Assembly: GCA_050253535.1 (NCBI GenBank)
Contig: JBFWIW010000050.1
Span: 1 to 22,700, forward strand
Direction of reading: 5' to 3'
From: JBFWIW01 sp050253535
GTDB taxonomy: Bacteria; Bacillota; Clostridia; Oscillospirales; Oscillospiraceae
Length of the DNA stretch: 22,700 nucleotides
The number at the start of each line of letters is the position of its first letter. Position 1 is the stretch's first letter. The notes under the pieces were generated by a model. It was not told the DNA's origin. It searched no databases and worked only from the letters and a program-made list of their open reading frames with translations. Below are positions 1-7,489 of the stretch, in pieces. Made by a program: the position numbers and the translations under genes.

Positions 1-2
1 TA

Positions 3-743
3 TTGGAGAATACCAACAGGTTTTACTCTAACTTGTTATCGAGCGCGCATGAGATCAGTATTGAAAAAAGCAGCAGTTTAATTGATGCTGTGAATTCAAG
101 TTTAACCCAAAGGAAGACTGCAGAATCGTTTTTGCAGGAGATTCACCCGCTGCAGCAATTGCGGTACATATCTATTGAAATATGCTCATGTTTTCATGAG
201 CAAACATCAATTAACAAGGACAAGTTAATTGTATCGATGGCATACTGTTTGGGCGAGGACTGCGTCAACTGGCAATGGGTAGATTTTCAGGCTGTCCGGG
301 GCGGATTGTCGCTAAATGAGTTAACAACTAATGAAAAAACACCGTTCTACCGACTTATGAAAGGACAAATCGGTTCTAATTTCATATATATCAACGACAA
401 AGCCAAAGCTAAAGCCAAAGACGAATACGTTTCCGATGAACGAGATAAAAAAAATCGTGATTTGGGGTCTCTGGTTGCAACCGAAATATCTGTTGAAGCA
501 AGCACAAAGACAATGGCAAGACTGATATTGTCAGTGTCATCATACAGTAAAAAGATCTCAAACGATGACAGCGAAGAAGTATTATGCGTCGTGGAGGAAA
601 ATCTTCAGGCAATTTTCACTCAATTTGAGGAACAAATCCGAACCGAGCTGTCCTTGTTGTATTTACAACGCGAACATCAAGCTGAGAATAAGAACCCCGC
701 CGAAGATGTTGGTTGCCTTACAACAGCTGAAGGGACACTTTAA
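3..743 (+). CDS. Hypothetical protein, 5' end truncated by the window
   Basis: An open frame enters from the left edge and ends at TAA 741-743. The TTG at position 3 is only the first possible start, so the N-terminus is probably outside the window. The visible 246 residues are soluble, with no signal peptide or membrane segment. They contain an alternating Lys/Ala tract (KAKAKAKD, about residues 132-139) encoded by a short near-repeat, and an acidic C-terminal tail. The middle (CLGEDCVNWQWVDF) has the alternating pattern of a small sensor or GAF-like fold, but I cannot assign a family. The DNA is more AT-rich than the genes that follow. The last codons merge into a palindromic element (752-833), so the original C-terminus may have been altered by its insertion; that is inference. 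Function unknown. Confidence 0.6.
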   Translation: MENTNRFYSNLLSSAHEISIEKSSSLIDAVNSSLTQRKTAESFLQEIHPLQQLRYISIEICSCFHEQTSINKDKLIVSMAYCLGEDCVNWQWVDFQAVRGGLSLNELTTNEKTPFYRLMKGQIGSNFIYINDKAKAKAKDEYVSDERDKKNRDLGSLVATEISVEASTKTMARLILSVSSYSKKISNDDSEEVLCVVEENLQAIFTQFEEQIRTELSLLYLQREHQAENKNPAEDVGCLTTAEGTL

Positions 744-751
744 ATATGTAC

Positions 752-833
752 CACGGGGACGGTCCGGTGTGCGCCCCGTGTCAGGAAAGGACCTGCCTTG
801 AATGCGGCGCGGACATTCAAGGCAGGTCCTTTC
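752..833. repeat. REP-like double palindrome, possible terminator
   Basis: Two consecutive inverted repeats lie directly after the first gene. The first pairs CACGGGG (752-758) with CCCCGTG (774-780). The second is a perfect 20-bp stem (785-804 with 814-833) around a 9-nt loop. The GGGGACGGTCCGG core resembles intergenic palindromes I associate with REP-type elements in Firmicutes; that is from memory and unverified. The long stem could end transcription of the upstream gene, but no T-run follows it. Confidence 0.5.
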
Positions 834-881
834 TCAGCTGTTTTGATGTTCGGCGGACATTAACAGAATATTTACTGGCAT

Positions 882-938
882 TATAATGCGTGAATTCATC
901 GCGCTGAGCTGATATAATATGGCGTACGCGTGTATAAT
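882..938 (+). promoter_or_regulatory. Possible promoter region for the DUF362 gene
   Basis: Three exact TATAAT hexamers occur at 882-887, 913-918 and 933-938 on the coding strand ahead of the Fe-S protein. None has a convincing TTGACA-like element at 16-18 nt, so this is only a suggestion. Confidence 0.2.
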
Positions 939-1034
939 GGACAAAAGCTCATTCGCGGTAATAAACACTTTTCGTAAACGGATGAAAGCCGACGCCGCGG
1001 AGAGCTGAAATATGATTATCAGAGGTGGGCCCGA

Positions 1035-2201
1035 ATGTCTCAAGTCGTACTGATCCGGTGTGAAAGTTATGAAGACGACACAGTAAAAGCGGCGGTTGAA
1101 AGAGGCGTCAATCTGATTGGCGGGATAACAAATTTTATATCCGCCGATGAAAAAATCCTCTTAAAGCTCAATTGGCTCTCAGCCGATCCCCCGGAAAAAT
1201 GTGTCACCACACATCCCGCTGTATTCAAAGCTGTGGCGGAACTACTGCAAAGCGCGGGCGCGAAGCCTGTCTATGGGGATTCCCCGGCGTTTCAAAGCCC
1301 CGACACCGCCGCGAAGAGAACGGGGATCGGAGAAGTCGCCGCAAAATTAAACATCGACCCGGCTGATTTTAAATCCGGGAAAGAGATCTTTTTTGCGGAA
1401 GGGCATCAGAACAAGAAATTCACAATAGCAAACGGCGTGCTCGACAGCGACGGCGTAATAAGCCTGCCTAAAATGAAGACCCACGGTTTTCAGAGGGTGA
1501 CCGGCGCTGTTAAAAATCAGTTCGGCTGCATACCCGGGGCACGAAAGGGCGAATTCCACATGAGAATCCCGGACGCCTCCGAGTTTGCCAGAATGCTGAT
1601 CGATCTTAACGCCTGTGTTCATCCCAGACTTTACATCATGGACGGAATCATGGCCATGGAGGGGAACGGCCCCCGCGGGGGAACACCCAGAAAAATGAAT
1701 GTGCTGCTGCTTTCGGCGGACCCGATCGCGCTGGACGCGACGATGTGCAGACTGATGAATCTGGACCCCGAGCTGGTCCTCACCAACACGGCCGGGATGG
1801 AAATGGGCGCCGGAACCTATCTGAAAGAGGAAATCGAACTTCTGGGCGACCCCATTGAAAGCTTTGTCGCCGAGGACTATCGCGTAAGCAGAGAACCCGT
1901 AAAGCCGTTTAAACCCAGCGGAAGGGCAAACGCGGTCAAGAATATGCTGGTGCCGAGGCCTTATATTCTGGCGGATAAGTGCGTAAGATGCGGCGTTTGC
2001 GTCAGTATGTGCCCCGTTACGCCCAAAGCGGTTGACTGGCATGACGGGAATAAGAAAAATCCGCCTTCCTATAAATACGAGCGGTGCATCCGCTGTTATT
2101 GCTGCCAGGAGCTCTGCCCGGAAAGCGCGATCCAACTGAAAACGCCGTTTATCCGCCGGCTGTTCGGAAAAAGCGGCGGCCATGAAAAGGTATCCGGCTG
2201 A
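1035..2201 (+). CDS. DUF362 domain protein with C-terminal 2x[4Fe-4S] ferredoxin
   Basis: The 388-residue protein has an N-terminal DUF362 domain (about residues 5-290) with the family-typical stretch KMKTHGFQRVTGAVKNQFG. A C-terminal dicluster ferredoxin follows: C316, C319, C322 and C326 before Pro, then C351, C354, C357 and C361 before Pro. Such proteins are cytoplasmic Fe-S proteins thought to take part in electron transfer or cluster handling; the precise reaction is unknown for most members. The start is ATG 1035 with GAGGTGGG about 5 nt upstream. The gene stands alone, with the next gene more than 300 nt downstream behind a hairpin. DUF362 proteins of this architecture are common in anaerobes. 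The family assignment is secure; the role is not. Confidence 0.9.
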   Translation: MSQVVLIRCESYEDDTVKAAVERGVNLIGGITNFISADEKILLKLNWLSADPPEKCVTTHPAVFKAVAELLQSAGAKPVYGDSPAFQSPDTAAKRTGIGEVAAKLNIDPADFKSGKEIFFAEGHQNKKFTIANGVLDSDGVISLPKMKTHGFQRVTGAVKNQFGCIPGARKGEFHMRIPDASEFARMLIDLNACVHPRLYIMDGIMAMEGNGPRGGTPRKMNVLLLSADPIALDATMCRLMNLDPELVLTNTAGMEMGAGTYLKEEIELLGDPIESFVAEDYRVSREPVKPFKPSGRANAVKNMLVPRPYILADKCVRCGVCVSMCPVTPKAVDWHDGNKKNPPSYKYERCIRCYCCQELCPESAIQLKTPFIRRLFGKSGGHEKVSG

Positions 2202-2354
2202 GCAGCGCACGATAATGCCGGTACCTTGACCGGCAGCATTGTCTGCTTAGATATAAAACAGCGGGCCGAACACAACTGAAACCGATAACGATGTTAATAA
2301 TGAAAATACCCTGCAATGGTTAATTTGTAATACGGGGTGTAAATGATAATCAAC

Positions 2355-2389
2355 CAGAGAGTAAAGCAGAAATACTTACTCTCTGCTTT
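2355..2389 (+). terminator. Probable intrinsic terminator after DUF362 gene
   Basis: A 10-bp stem, CAGAGAGTAA (2355-2364) with TTACTCTCTG (2376-2385), has an 11-nt loop and is followed by CTTTTG. It is the best terminator candidate in the gene-free stretch 2202-2528. The rest of that stretch holds a weaker imperfect hairpin near 2213-2242 and, at its end, the strong AAAGGAGGT of the next gene (2512-2520). Confidence 0.5.
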
Positions 2390-2528
2390 TGTGAGTCTTG
2401 CCTGCATCGGGCGGGCTGCTGGTTGACCTGCGGCGGCGGCGATGGTATTATGAAAATCAGGTTTCGCGCCCCGCCGCGCGGGGGGGCGCTTCAAAAACCG
2501 CAATTATCCGCAAAGGAGGTTATCGGTC

Positions 2529-3200
2529 ATAATTTCGCGTAATACTGCACGGCCGCAGGAGAAAAAAGGCGGCTTATTCATCAGAGAATACAGACATATA
2601 TTCTTTGCCATTGCCGGGTGGCTTTTATTTTTAGCGGTGTTCTTTCTGCTGAAGCGTTTTATCGCGCCTGTTTATTACATCCACTGCCGGCTGGACGATT
2701 ACATTCCCTTTGTCAAATGGTTTTTCATTCCCTACTGCATGTGGTATCTGTATATCTTTGCATCGCTCCTGTACTTCGCGCTGAACGCCAAGGCCGATTT
2801 TTACAGGCTGCAGGCCTGCCTGTTTATAGGGATGGGCCTATGCCTCGCCTTTTACGCCGTTTTTCCGAACGCCATATCCTTCAGGCCCGAAATCACGCAG
2901 ACGGACCTGCTGTCCCGCGCGATGGCCGCCATGTTCCGGATCGACACATCGACGATGGTGCTGCCGAGCATGCATGTCTTCGCCGCCGCCGCAATACATA
3001 TTTCACTCATCAAGAGCCAAAAAACAGGGCACAGACGGCTTTTGCTCGCACTTTCCCTTATTCTGGTCATTCTGATCTGCGCCTCGACTGTTTTTATAAA
3101 ACAGCATTCGGTAATCGACGTGCTCTGCGGCTTACTGCTCGCGCTTGCCCTGTATTTCCCCGTTTACCGCAAAGCCCGAGAGCGGCAAACCCCAAAATAA
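2529..3200 (+). CDS. PAP2-family membrane phosphatase, non-canonical start
   Basis: This is a multi-pass membrane protein of the PAP2 / phosphatidic acid phosphatase superfamily. Catalytic motifs visible are FRPEI (2880s, motif 1 remnant), PSMH (His codon 2973-2975) and KQHSVID (His codon 3105-3107). Hydrophobic helices surround them, so a lipid-phosphate or polyprenyl-phosphate phosphatase at the membrane is the family expectation. The frame is open from 2454, but the first ATG/GTG/TTG is GTG 2637. Starting there would delete most of the first helix (HIFFAIAGWLLFLAVFFLL). A perfect AAAGGAGGT at 2512-2520 points to initiation near 2529-2534, where only ATA (2529) or ATT (2532) is in frame. 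I give 2529; the alternatives are ATT 2532, a base error, or GTG 2637. The family is secure and the start is uncertain. Confidence 0.75.
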   Translation: MISRNTARPQEKKGGLFIREYRHIFFAIAGWLLFLAVFFLLKRFIAPVYYIHCRLDDYIPFVKWFFIPYCMWYLYIFASLLYFALNAKADFYRLQACLFIGMGLCLAFYAVFPNAISFRPEITQTDLLSRAMAAMFRIDTSTMVLPSMHVFAAAAIHISLIKSQKTGHRRLLLALSLILVILICASTVFIKQHSVIDVLCGLLLALALYFPVYRKARERQTPK

Positions 3201-3294
3201 GCTTAAACGCCCCGCGGGCACGTCCGCACAATCTTGCGGGACACGAACCCCTGCCCGGCTATATTTTCAAATCAGAGATTAAAAGGACTGTATT

Positions 3295-4011
3295 ATGGGT
3301 TTTGAGATATTTCACACCGTAAACTGCGGGCTTTACATCCGCAGCGGGGACACGGCCGTCCTTGTCGACGGGCTTTTCGATAAGATCGAGGGTTTTTCCG
3401 ACACGCCGACGGCGATAAAAGAGCAGCTTTCGGAACAAACTGGCATGTTCAGCCGTCTGGACGCGGCCATATTCACGCACCGCCACCCGGATCACTTTTC
3501 CGGGGAACTGGTTGATAAGCTTTTAAAATACCGCGAACCTCCGGCAATATGGTGGCCGGGGGCAGAGCATTCGGCGCTTCGGATGGAGGAGCGCTCTCCC
3601 GGGCTTTGCGCGGCAAACATCGGCGGCATAGAGTTTTTTGCTCTGGACACCGTACACGACGGACCGCAGTACCGGGACGTACCGCACCGGTCTTTCCTGC
3701 TCCGGGCAGACGGCGAGACCATGTTCATCGCGGGAGACGCGAAGCTCGGTTTGAGGGAGAGCGGCCTGCTTTCGGGCTTTGCGCCCGCTGACACGGGCTT
3801 TTTCATGTTCTATCAGTTAAATTCCCGGGCCGGCCGGGACTTTGTGCGGGACATGGGCTTCAAAAATGTCATGCTCTATCATATGCCCATGCCCGAAGAC
3901 GATGTGTTCGGTTATGGCCGCCTGGCAAAACGCTTGCCGGACCGGTTCCCGGAGGGACTGCCCGCGCCGGAAATCCCGGCTCCGATGTCATGGCTGAATG
4001 GAAAAGGTTAA
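3295..4011 (+). CDS. MBL-fold metallo-hydrolase
   Basis: The 238-residue protein has the metallo-beta-lactamase fold. It carries the HxHxDH metal motif as THRHPDH (H62, H64, D66, H67), a following DTVHDG histidine, the GDAK aspartate after strand MFIA, and a late LYHMP histidine, so the dinuclear metal site looks complete. There is no signal peptide, so it should be cytoplasmic. The start ATG 3295 has AAGGA 8 nt upstream. It follows the PAP2 gene by 94 nt on the same strand, with a small hairpin between, and is closed by a terminator at 4027-4057. The substrate cannot be told: this superfamily includes lactonases, phosphodiesterases and thioesterases. The short spacing allows co-transcription with the phosphatase. 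Confidence 0.85.
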   Translation: MGFEIFHTVNCGLYIRSGDTAVLVDGLFDKIEGFSDTPTAIKEQLSEQTGMFSRLDAAIFTHRHPDHFSGELVDKLLKYREPPAIWWPGAEHSALRMEERSPGLCAANIGGIEFFALDTVHDGPQYRDVPHRSFLLRADGETMFIAGDAKLGLRESGLLSGFAPADTGFFMFYQLNSRAGRDFVRDMGFKNVMLYHMPMPEDDVFGYGRLAKRLPDRFPEGLPAPEIPAPMSWLNGKG

Positions 4012-4026
4012 TCGAACAGTAGTATT

Positions 4027-4057
4027 AAGGCAGTTATTTTCGGATAACCGCCTTTTT
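4027..4057 (+). terminator. Intrinsic terminator after MBL-fold gene
   Basis: An 11-bp stem (4027-4037 with 4044-4054, one mismatch) has a 6-nt loop, and the right arm runs into five T residues. It sits 15 nt after the stop codon. Confidence 0.8.
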
Positions 4058-4111
4058 CTGAAACATTTCGCTATATTCTGAAGATTCAGTAAAATAATAT
4101 TGCTTCCCCGC

Positions 4112-4141
4112 TTGCGGTGTCGGCATATTGTGAGATATAAT
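4112..4141 (+). promoter_or_regulatory. Candidate promoter of the GntR-family gene
   Basis: TTGCGG (4112-4117), an 18-nt spacer and an exact TATAAT (4136-4141) lie about 110 nt ahead of the regulator. The -10 is ideal; the -35 is moderate. Confidence 0.45.
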
Positions 4142-4251
4142 AAATAACTTAATCATAAAACCCAAGGCTCATTTTAATCCTCGCCCGGCGGCTCTGATGT
4201 GGGAAGTGTCGGTGGCCCGGGAAGTAGAAACAACAGGCAAAGGTGCTGCAT

Positions 4252-4941
4252 ATGAATGAAGTAAAAAAGCCAAAGTACTATGAAGAGATAGTACAAATTC
4301 TCTTTGATAAGATCAAAAATCGGGAACTGCGTCCTGGCGACCGTCTGCCGCCGGAGAGGAAGCTCGCGGAGGACATGGGCGTGAGCCGGACTGTTATCCG
4401 CGAGGCGCTTCGCTCCCTGGAGACTATGGGATACATCAGGCAGCAGATCGGAAACGGCACGTTCATCGCCGTTCCGACAGTCTCAAATCTCATGGACCCC
4501 TTTTCAGCGATTATCGTGCAGGATGTCAATGCTAACAAAGAGCTTATCGAGATCCGTCTGATTCTGGAACCGGAAATAGCCAAACTTGCCGCCTCGAACC
4601 GAACCGCCGGGCAGCTCAGTCTGATTCAGAACAATCTGGATATCTCCCGGGCCGACGTGGAGAGCGGCGGTTTCGGCATTGAACAGGATTACGAATTCCA
4701 TAAGTTAATAGCTGAAGCGTCCGGGAACTCCTCACTCAGCAAGATCTTCGATATGTGCGCCGAGCTGCTCCTTCGGACCCAGGTGATAACCCAGCGTGTA
4801 TCAGGTCAGACCCTGTCCACCTTAAATGATCATCAGGCAATTCTGAACGCCTTGCGCGAGTATGACGGCGAACAGGCCCGAAAGCTGATGCGGCAGCATC
4901 TGATCAAGGCGGCCGACAATCTGCAGCGGTCAAAAATGTGA
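4252..4941 (+). CDS. GntR/FadR-subfamily transcriptional regulator (FCD domain)
   Basis: The 229-residue regulator has an N-terminal winged helix (about residues 5-70: LRPGDRLPPERKLAEDMGVSRTVIREALRSLE, then wing GYIRQQIGNGTFI) and a C-terminal all-helical FCD ligand domain. The Asp/His pattern of metal-dependent FCD domains is visible in DYEFHKLI, NDHQAI and RQHLIKA. It should be a dimeric, effector-controlled DNA-binding protein. I chose ATG 4252 with AAAGGTG just upstream over GTG 4243, which is part of that ribosome binding site. It converges on the desulfhydrase gene (5366-6340), making that gene a likely target; the palindrome at 6388-6402 is a possible binding site. FCD regulators typically sense organic acids or amino acids. 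Confidence 0.9.
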   Translation: MNEVKKPKYYEEIVQILFDKIKNRELRPGDRLPPERKLAEDMGVSRTVIREALRSLETMGYIRQQIGNGTFIAVPTVSNLMDPFSAIIVQDVNANKELIEIRLILEPEIAKLAASNRTAGQLSLIQNNLDISRADVESGGFGIEQDYEFHKLIAEASGNSSLSKIFDMCAELLLRTQVITQRVSGQTLSTLNDHQAILNALREYDGEQARKLMRQHLIKAADNLQRSKM

Positions 4942-5054
4942 CCGTACCCGCGATTTAAACGGGGTCGGCCTCCGCGTAATGGCATTCTGCCGATTTCCGG
5001 CAAACGTCTCGGCCTTTATGTAATAAAAGCAGTTCCCTGTCCGGCCTGAACCGA

Positions 5055-5340
5055 GAATCGCTTATGGTTTGCACCATAAGCGATTCAGACTGTCAAAGAA
5101 GTCCCTGTCTAAGTCCCCTCGTCCTTTCGCCGCGAAAGAATTTTCAAAAATCGTATTGCGTTTGCGTGATCGATTTTTGAAAATTGTGCGATTACAAGAC
5201 TTCCGGTGACATGCGCGGCGGAAGTCTTACCGCTCGAGGCTCCGCAGAGCCGAGAACCCGCTCCCGTTTTTGTCGGAAAACAAGGTTTTTCGACAAACTG
5301 AATCGCTTATGGTTTGCACCATAAGCGATTCCCTTTTTTA
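5055..5340 (+). repeat. Structured dispersed repeat, copy A (RNA-like, ends in terminator)
   Basis: This fills most of the gene-free stretch 4942-5365. In order it contains: a 32-nt palindromic hairpin (5055-5086); a 15-bp perfect stem (5139-5153/5171-5185); a 10-bp stem (5196-5205/5219-5228); a short stem around GGCTC/GAGCC (5233-5254); a 13-bp stem with one G-U (about 5268-5280/5284-5296); and an identical second 32-nt hairpin (5300-5331) followed by six T. From about 5111 on it matches the reverse complement of 16731-16950 (copy B), with about 14 differences over 140 aligned bases by my count. Differences in stems are compensatory or keep G-U pairs when read on this strand. It could be a structured noncoding RNA, a MITE-like element, or both. 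I do not recognise the family. Confidence 0.75.
5300..5339 (+). terminator. Terminator-like hairpin closing repeat copy A
   Basis: A perfect 14-bp stem (5300-5313/5318-5331) with a TTGC loop is followed by CC and six T on the + strand. It would stop + strand transcription from the GntR gene or from the repeat itself before the convergent desulfhydrase gene. Confidence 0.7.
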
Positions 5341-5365
5341 TATTGCGGGCGCCGGTATATCCGGC

Positions 5366-6340
5366 TTATTCGATCGGGATCGCGAACAGTGTCGCCGCGC
5401 CGCCCGAATGGATAAACACAATGGATTCGTCCTCTCCGAAATAGCCCTGCTTACACAGGTCGAGCAGACCGGCAAAGGTTTTGCCGGTGTACACCGGGTC
5501 AAGGAAGAGGCCTTCGTTCTTCGCCAGCGTGCGGATAGCGGCGTTGCCCAGTTCCGAGGGGATGGAGTAGCCGGTGCCGGCGTAGTCTCTCAGCACGACA
5601 TCTTCTTTGGTTATGCGCATGTCCGTTTCCAGTATCCCGCAGGCGCCGTTTACCATGTCGAAGACTTCGGTCCGGAAATCCTCATCCGGTGAGACGATGA
5701 TGCCCGTGACCTTGGTGCCGGGGCTGTACAGCTTCGCGCCCAGCGCGACGCCGGCATGGGTGCCGCCGGAGCCGACACAGCAGACGATGTGGTCAATCTT
5801 CTCGCCCAGCGCGTCGGCCTGCTGCTTTATCTCTTTGACGCAGCCGACGTAGCCGAGGCTGCCCAGCGGCACGGAAGCGCCGACCGGGATCACATACGGT
5901 TTTTTGCCCTCGGCGCGCAGGCGCCCGCAGAGGCGGTCTATCTCCGCGTACACGTCGTCATAGCTGCGGCTGTTAACAAAGGTCACGTCCGCGCCCATCA
6001 GGTCGTCAAGCAGGAGGTTGCCTTTTTTATCCGTGACGCCGAGCTGTTTGAGCACCAGATGCACTTCCAGCCCGAGGCGGCGGCAGCAGGCCGCGGTCAG
6101 CATGGCGTGGTTGGACTGGGCGGCCCCTGTGGTGATGATGGTGTCGCAGCCTTTGTCCACGGCGTCTTTCAGCACATATTCCAGTTTTCTGACCTTGTTG
6201 CCGCCCAGCGAAACGCCGGTCATATCGTCGCGTTTGATATAGACCTTTTTCCCCGTGAGCTTACTGATATTCTCCAGCTTGTAAAAAGGCGTGGGCAGGG
6301 TACCCAGCGATAGCTTTGGAATCTCGGATATATCTTTCAT
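5366..6340 (-). CDS. D-cysteine desulfhydrase-type PLP enzyme
   Basis: This 324-residue cytoplasmic PLP-dependent enzyme belongs to the ACC deaminase / D-cysteine desulfhydrase family (fold type II). The PLP lysine is K49 in SLGGNKVRKLE, and TGAAQSNHA (residues 71-79) is the substrate/cofactor loop. The residues that separate the two activities read VYT and HSGG (DPVYTGK and FIHSGGAATLF) rather than the VYE and HLGG of ACC deaminases, favouring D-cysteine desulfhydrase (D-cysteine to pyruvate, H2S and NH3). L-cysteate sulfo-lyase (CuyA) is a close relative and cannot be excluded. The start ATG 6340 has AAGGAGAG upstream. It is monocistronic, with its own promoter (6414-6442) and a palindrome near the transcription start. 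It is convergent with the GntR regulator. Confidence 0.85.
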   Translation of the reverse strand: MKDISEIPKLSLGTLPTPFYKLENISKLTGKKVYIKRDDMTGVSLGGNKVRKLEYVLKDAVDKGCDTIITTGAAQSNHAMLTAACCRRLGLEVHLVLKQLGVTDKKGNLLLDDLMGADVTFVNSRSYDDVYAEIDRLCGRLRAEGKKPYVIPVGASVPLGSLGYVGCVKEIKQQADALGEKIDHIVCCVGSGGTHAGVALGAKLYSPGTKVTGIIVSPDEDFRTEVFDMVNGACGILETDMRITKEDVVLRDYAGTGYSIPSELGNAAIRTLAKNEGLFLDPVYTGKTFAGLLDLCKQGYFGEDESIVFIHSGGAATLFAIPIE

Positions 6341-6387
6341 AGCGCTCTCCTTTTTAAACTGTTGTCAGCCGCGATGCAGCCGTTTAA

Positions 6388-6402
6388 TGGCATAAAATGC
6401 CA
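6388..6402. promoter_or_regulatory. Palindromic operator candidate for the desulfhydrase gene
   Basis: The perfect inverted repeat TGGCAT-AAA-ATGCCA lies about 12 nt downstream of the -10 element of the desulfhydrase promoter, where a repressor would block transcription. The convergent GntR-family regulator is the obvious candidate binder; this is inference. Confidence 0.5.
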
Positions 6403-6413
6403 CATCCGCATCC

Positions 6414-6442
6414 ATGTTATCATGAGCGCGGGAGTTCGTCAA
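6414..6442 (-). promoter_or_regulatory. Promoter of the desulfhydrase gene
   Basis: On the - strand, TTGACG (6442-6437), a 17-nt spacer and TAACAT (6419-6414) form a good vegetative promoter about 75 nt upstream of ATG 6340. Confidence 0.65.
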
Positions 6443-6501
6443 TAAAAGCCGCCGCTCCCCTGTCGCCCGCAGACCCGTGAACCGGGATCAGCCCGGTTTT
6501 C

Positions 6502-6544
6502 AAAAAAAATCCGTATTCCGGAAAACCGGAATGCGGATTTTTTT
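6502..6544 (-). terminator. Terminator of the catabolic operon (bidirectional form)
   Basis: A 19-bp stem with one G-U/mismatch position (6502-6521 with 6526-6544) surrounds an AAAA loop. It has A-runs on one side and T-runs on the other, so it can act in both directions. It lies 20 nt past the stop of the reductase gene and ends the - strand operon. Confidence 0.85.
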
Positions 6545-6564
6545 GTGTTAAATCATTTGGCGGT

Positions 6565-7458
6565 TTAGTCCTGTTTTCTGACCTCGACTCCCGTGATTCT
6601 CTCGTAGTATTTCAGGATCGCGCTGTGGTCGCTCTGGCCGTCGCCGTTGTTGTGCAGCCACTGGAGCATCTCCTGCACCTGCGCCGTCAGCATGAGCGGG
6701 GTGCCGAGACCGTGGGCGGTGTCGAGGGCGTTGTTCAGGTCCTTGATATGCAGGTCTATTTTGAAGCCCGGCTTGAAGTTGCCGTCGAGCATCATGGGCA
6801 CCTTGGCGTTCATGACCGTGGAGCCCGCAAGGCCGCCTCTTATCGCCTCAAATACCTTCTGGGGGTCGACTCCCGCCATTGTCGCGAGAGAATATGCCTC
6901 CGCGCAGGCGGCAATATTCAGCGCTACAACGATCTGATTGGCGAGCTTAACCGTGTTTCCGGCTCCCTGTATATCGCCGCAGTGCACGGCGGAAGCGCCC
7001 ATGACCATAAGCATCTCGTAATACTTGTCAAACAGCGCCTTCGGCCCTCCGCACATTATGGAAAGAGACCCGTCGATGGCCTTGGGCTCGCCGCCGGATA
7101 CCGGAGCGTCCAGCATATTGACACCGGCCTTTGCGCACTCCCCGGCTATCTCCTTGGAGGCGAGGGGCGCGATTGAACTCATATCTATGATGTCCGTCCC
7201 CGGCTTTGCCCCCTCCAGAATGCCGCCTTTGCCGCAGACGACGGCCTTGACATGCGGGCTGTTGGGCAGCATGGTGATAATGGTGGTGCACTCGGCCGCA
7301 ACGTCCTTTGCGCTGGCGGCCGCCCTGGCGCCCGCCGCGACCACTTCGGCAACGGCGTCCTTATTCAGATCGGTTACGACCAGCTCATGGCCGGCCTTCA
7401 ACAGATTTTTGGACATGGGTTTACCCATTATGCCCAGACCTACAAAACCAATTTTCAT
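6565..7458 (-). CDS. garR: 2-hydroxy-3-oxopropionate (tartronate semialdehyde) reductase
   Basis: The 297-residue member of the 3-hydroxyisobutyrate dehydrogenase superfamily is very close to E. coli GarR as I remember it. Shared stretches include GLGIMGKPMSKNLLKAG, ITMLPNSPHV, IDMSSIAPLAS, LDAPVSGGEPKAIDG and NFKPGFKIDLHIKDLNNAL. It has an N-terminal Rossmann domain (GLGIMG, 7-12), the substrate loop S121-G122-G123 and catalytic K171 in GNTVKLANQ. The expected reaction is NAD(P)H reduction of tartronate semialdehyde to D-glycerate. It is the last gene of the - strand operon, 31 nt after the first transaldolase-like gene, with GAGGAGG before ATG 7458. No galactarate or glucarate dehydratase or GarL aldolase is nearby, so the semialdehyde must come from another route here. 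A related semialdehyde, such as sulfolactaldehyde, is possible but less likely given the GarR-like sequence. Confidence 0.88.
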   Translation of the reverse strand: MKIGFVGLGIMGKPMSKNLLKAGHELVVTDLNKDAVAEVVAAGARAAASAKDVAAECTTIITMLPNSPHVKAVVCGKGGILEGAKPGTDIIDMSSIAPLASKEIAGECAKAGVNMLDAPVSGGEPKAIDGSLSIMCGGPKALFDKYYEMLMVMGASAVHCGDIQGAGNTVKLANQIVVALNIAACAEAYSLATMAGVDPQKVFEAIRGGLAGSTVMNAKVPMMLDGNFKPGFKIDLHIKDLNNALDTAHGLGTPLMLTAQVQEMLQWLHNNGDGQSDHSAILKYYERITGVEVRKQD

Positions 7459-7489
7459 TACTTCGTTTCCTCCTCGTAAAATTTATCGG

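Noticed and set aside
1347..2210. Long open frame on the - strand opposite the DUF362 gene
   Set aside because: It mirrors a clear coding region with intact Fe-S motifs, has no recognisable domain, and is explained by codon bias of the real gene.
5366..6340. ACC deaminase
   Set aside because: The VYE and HLGG residues typical of ACC deaminase are VYT and HSGG here.
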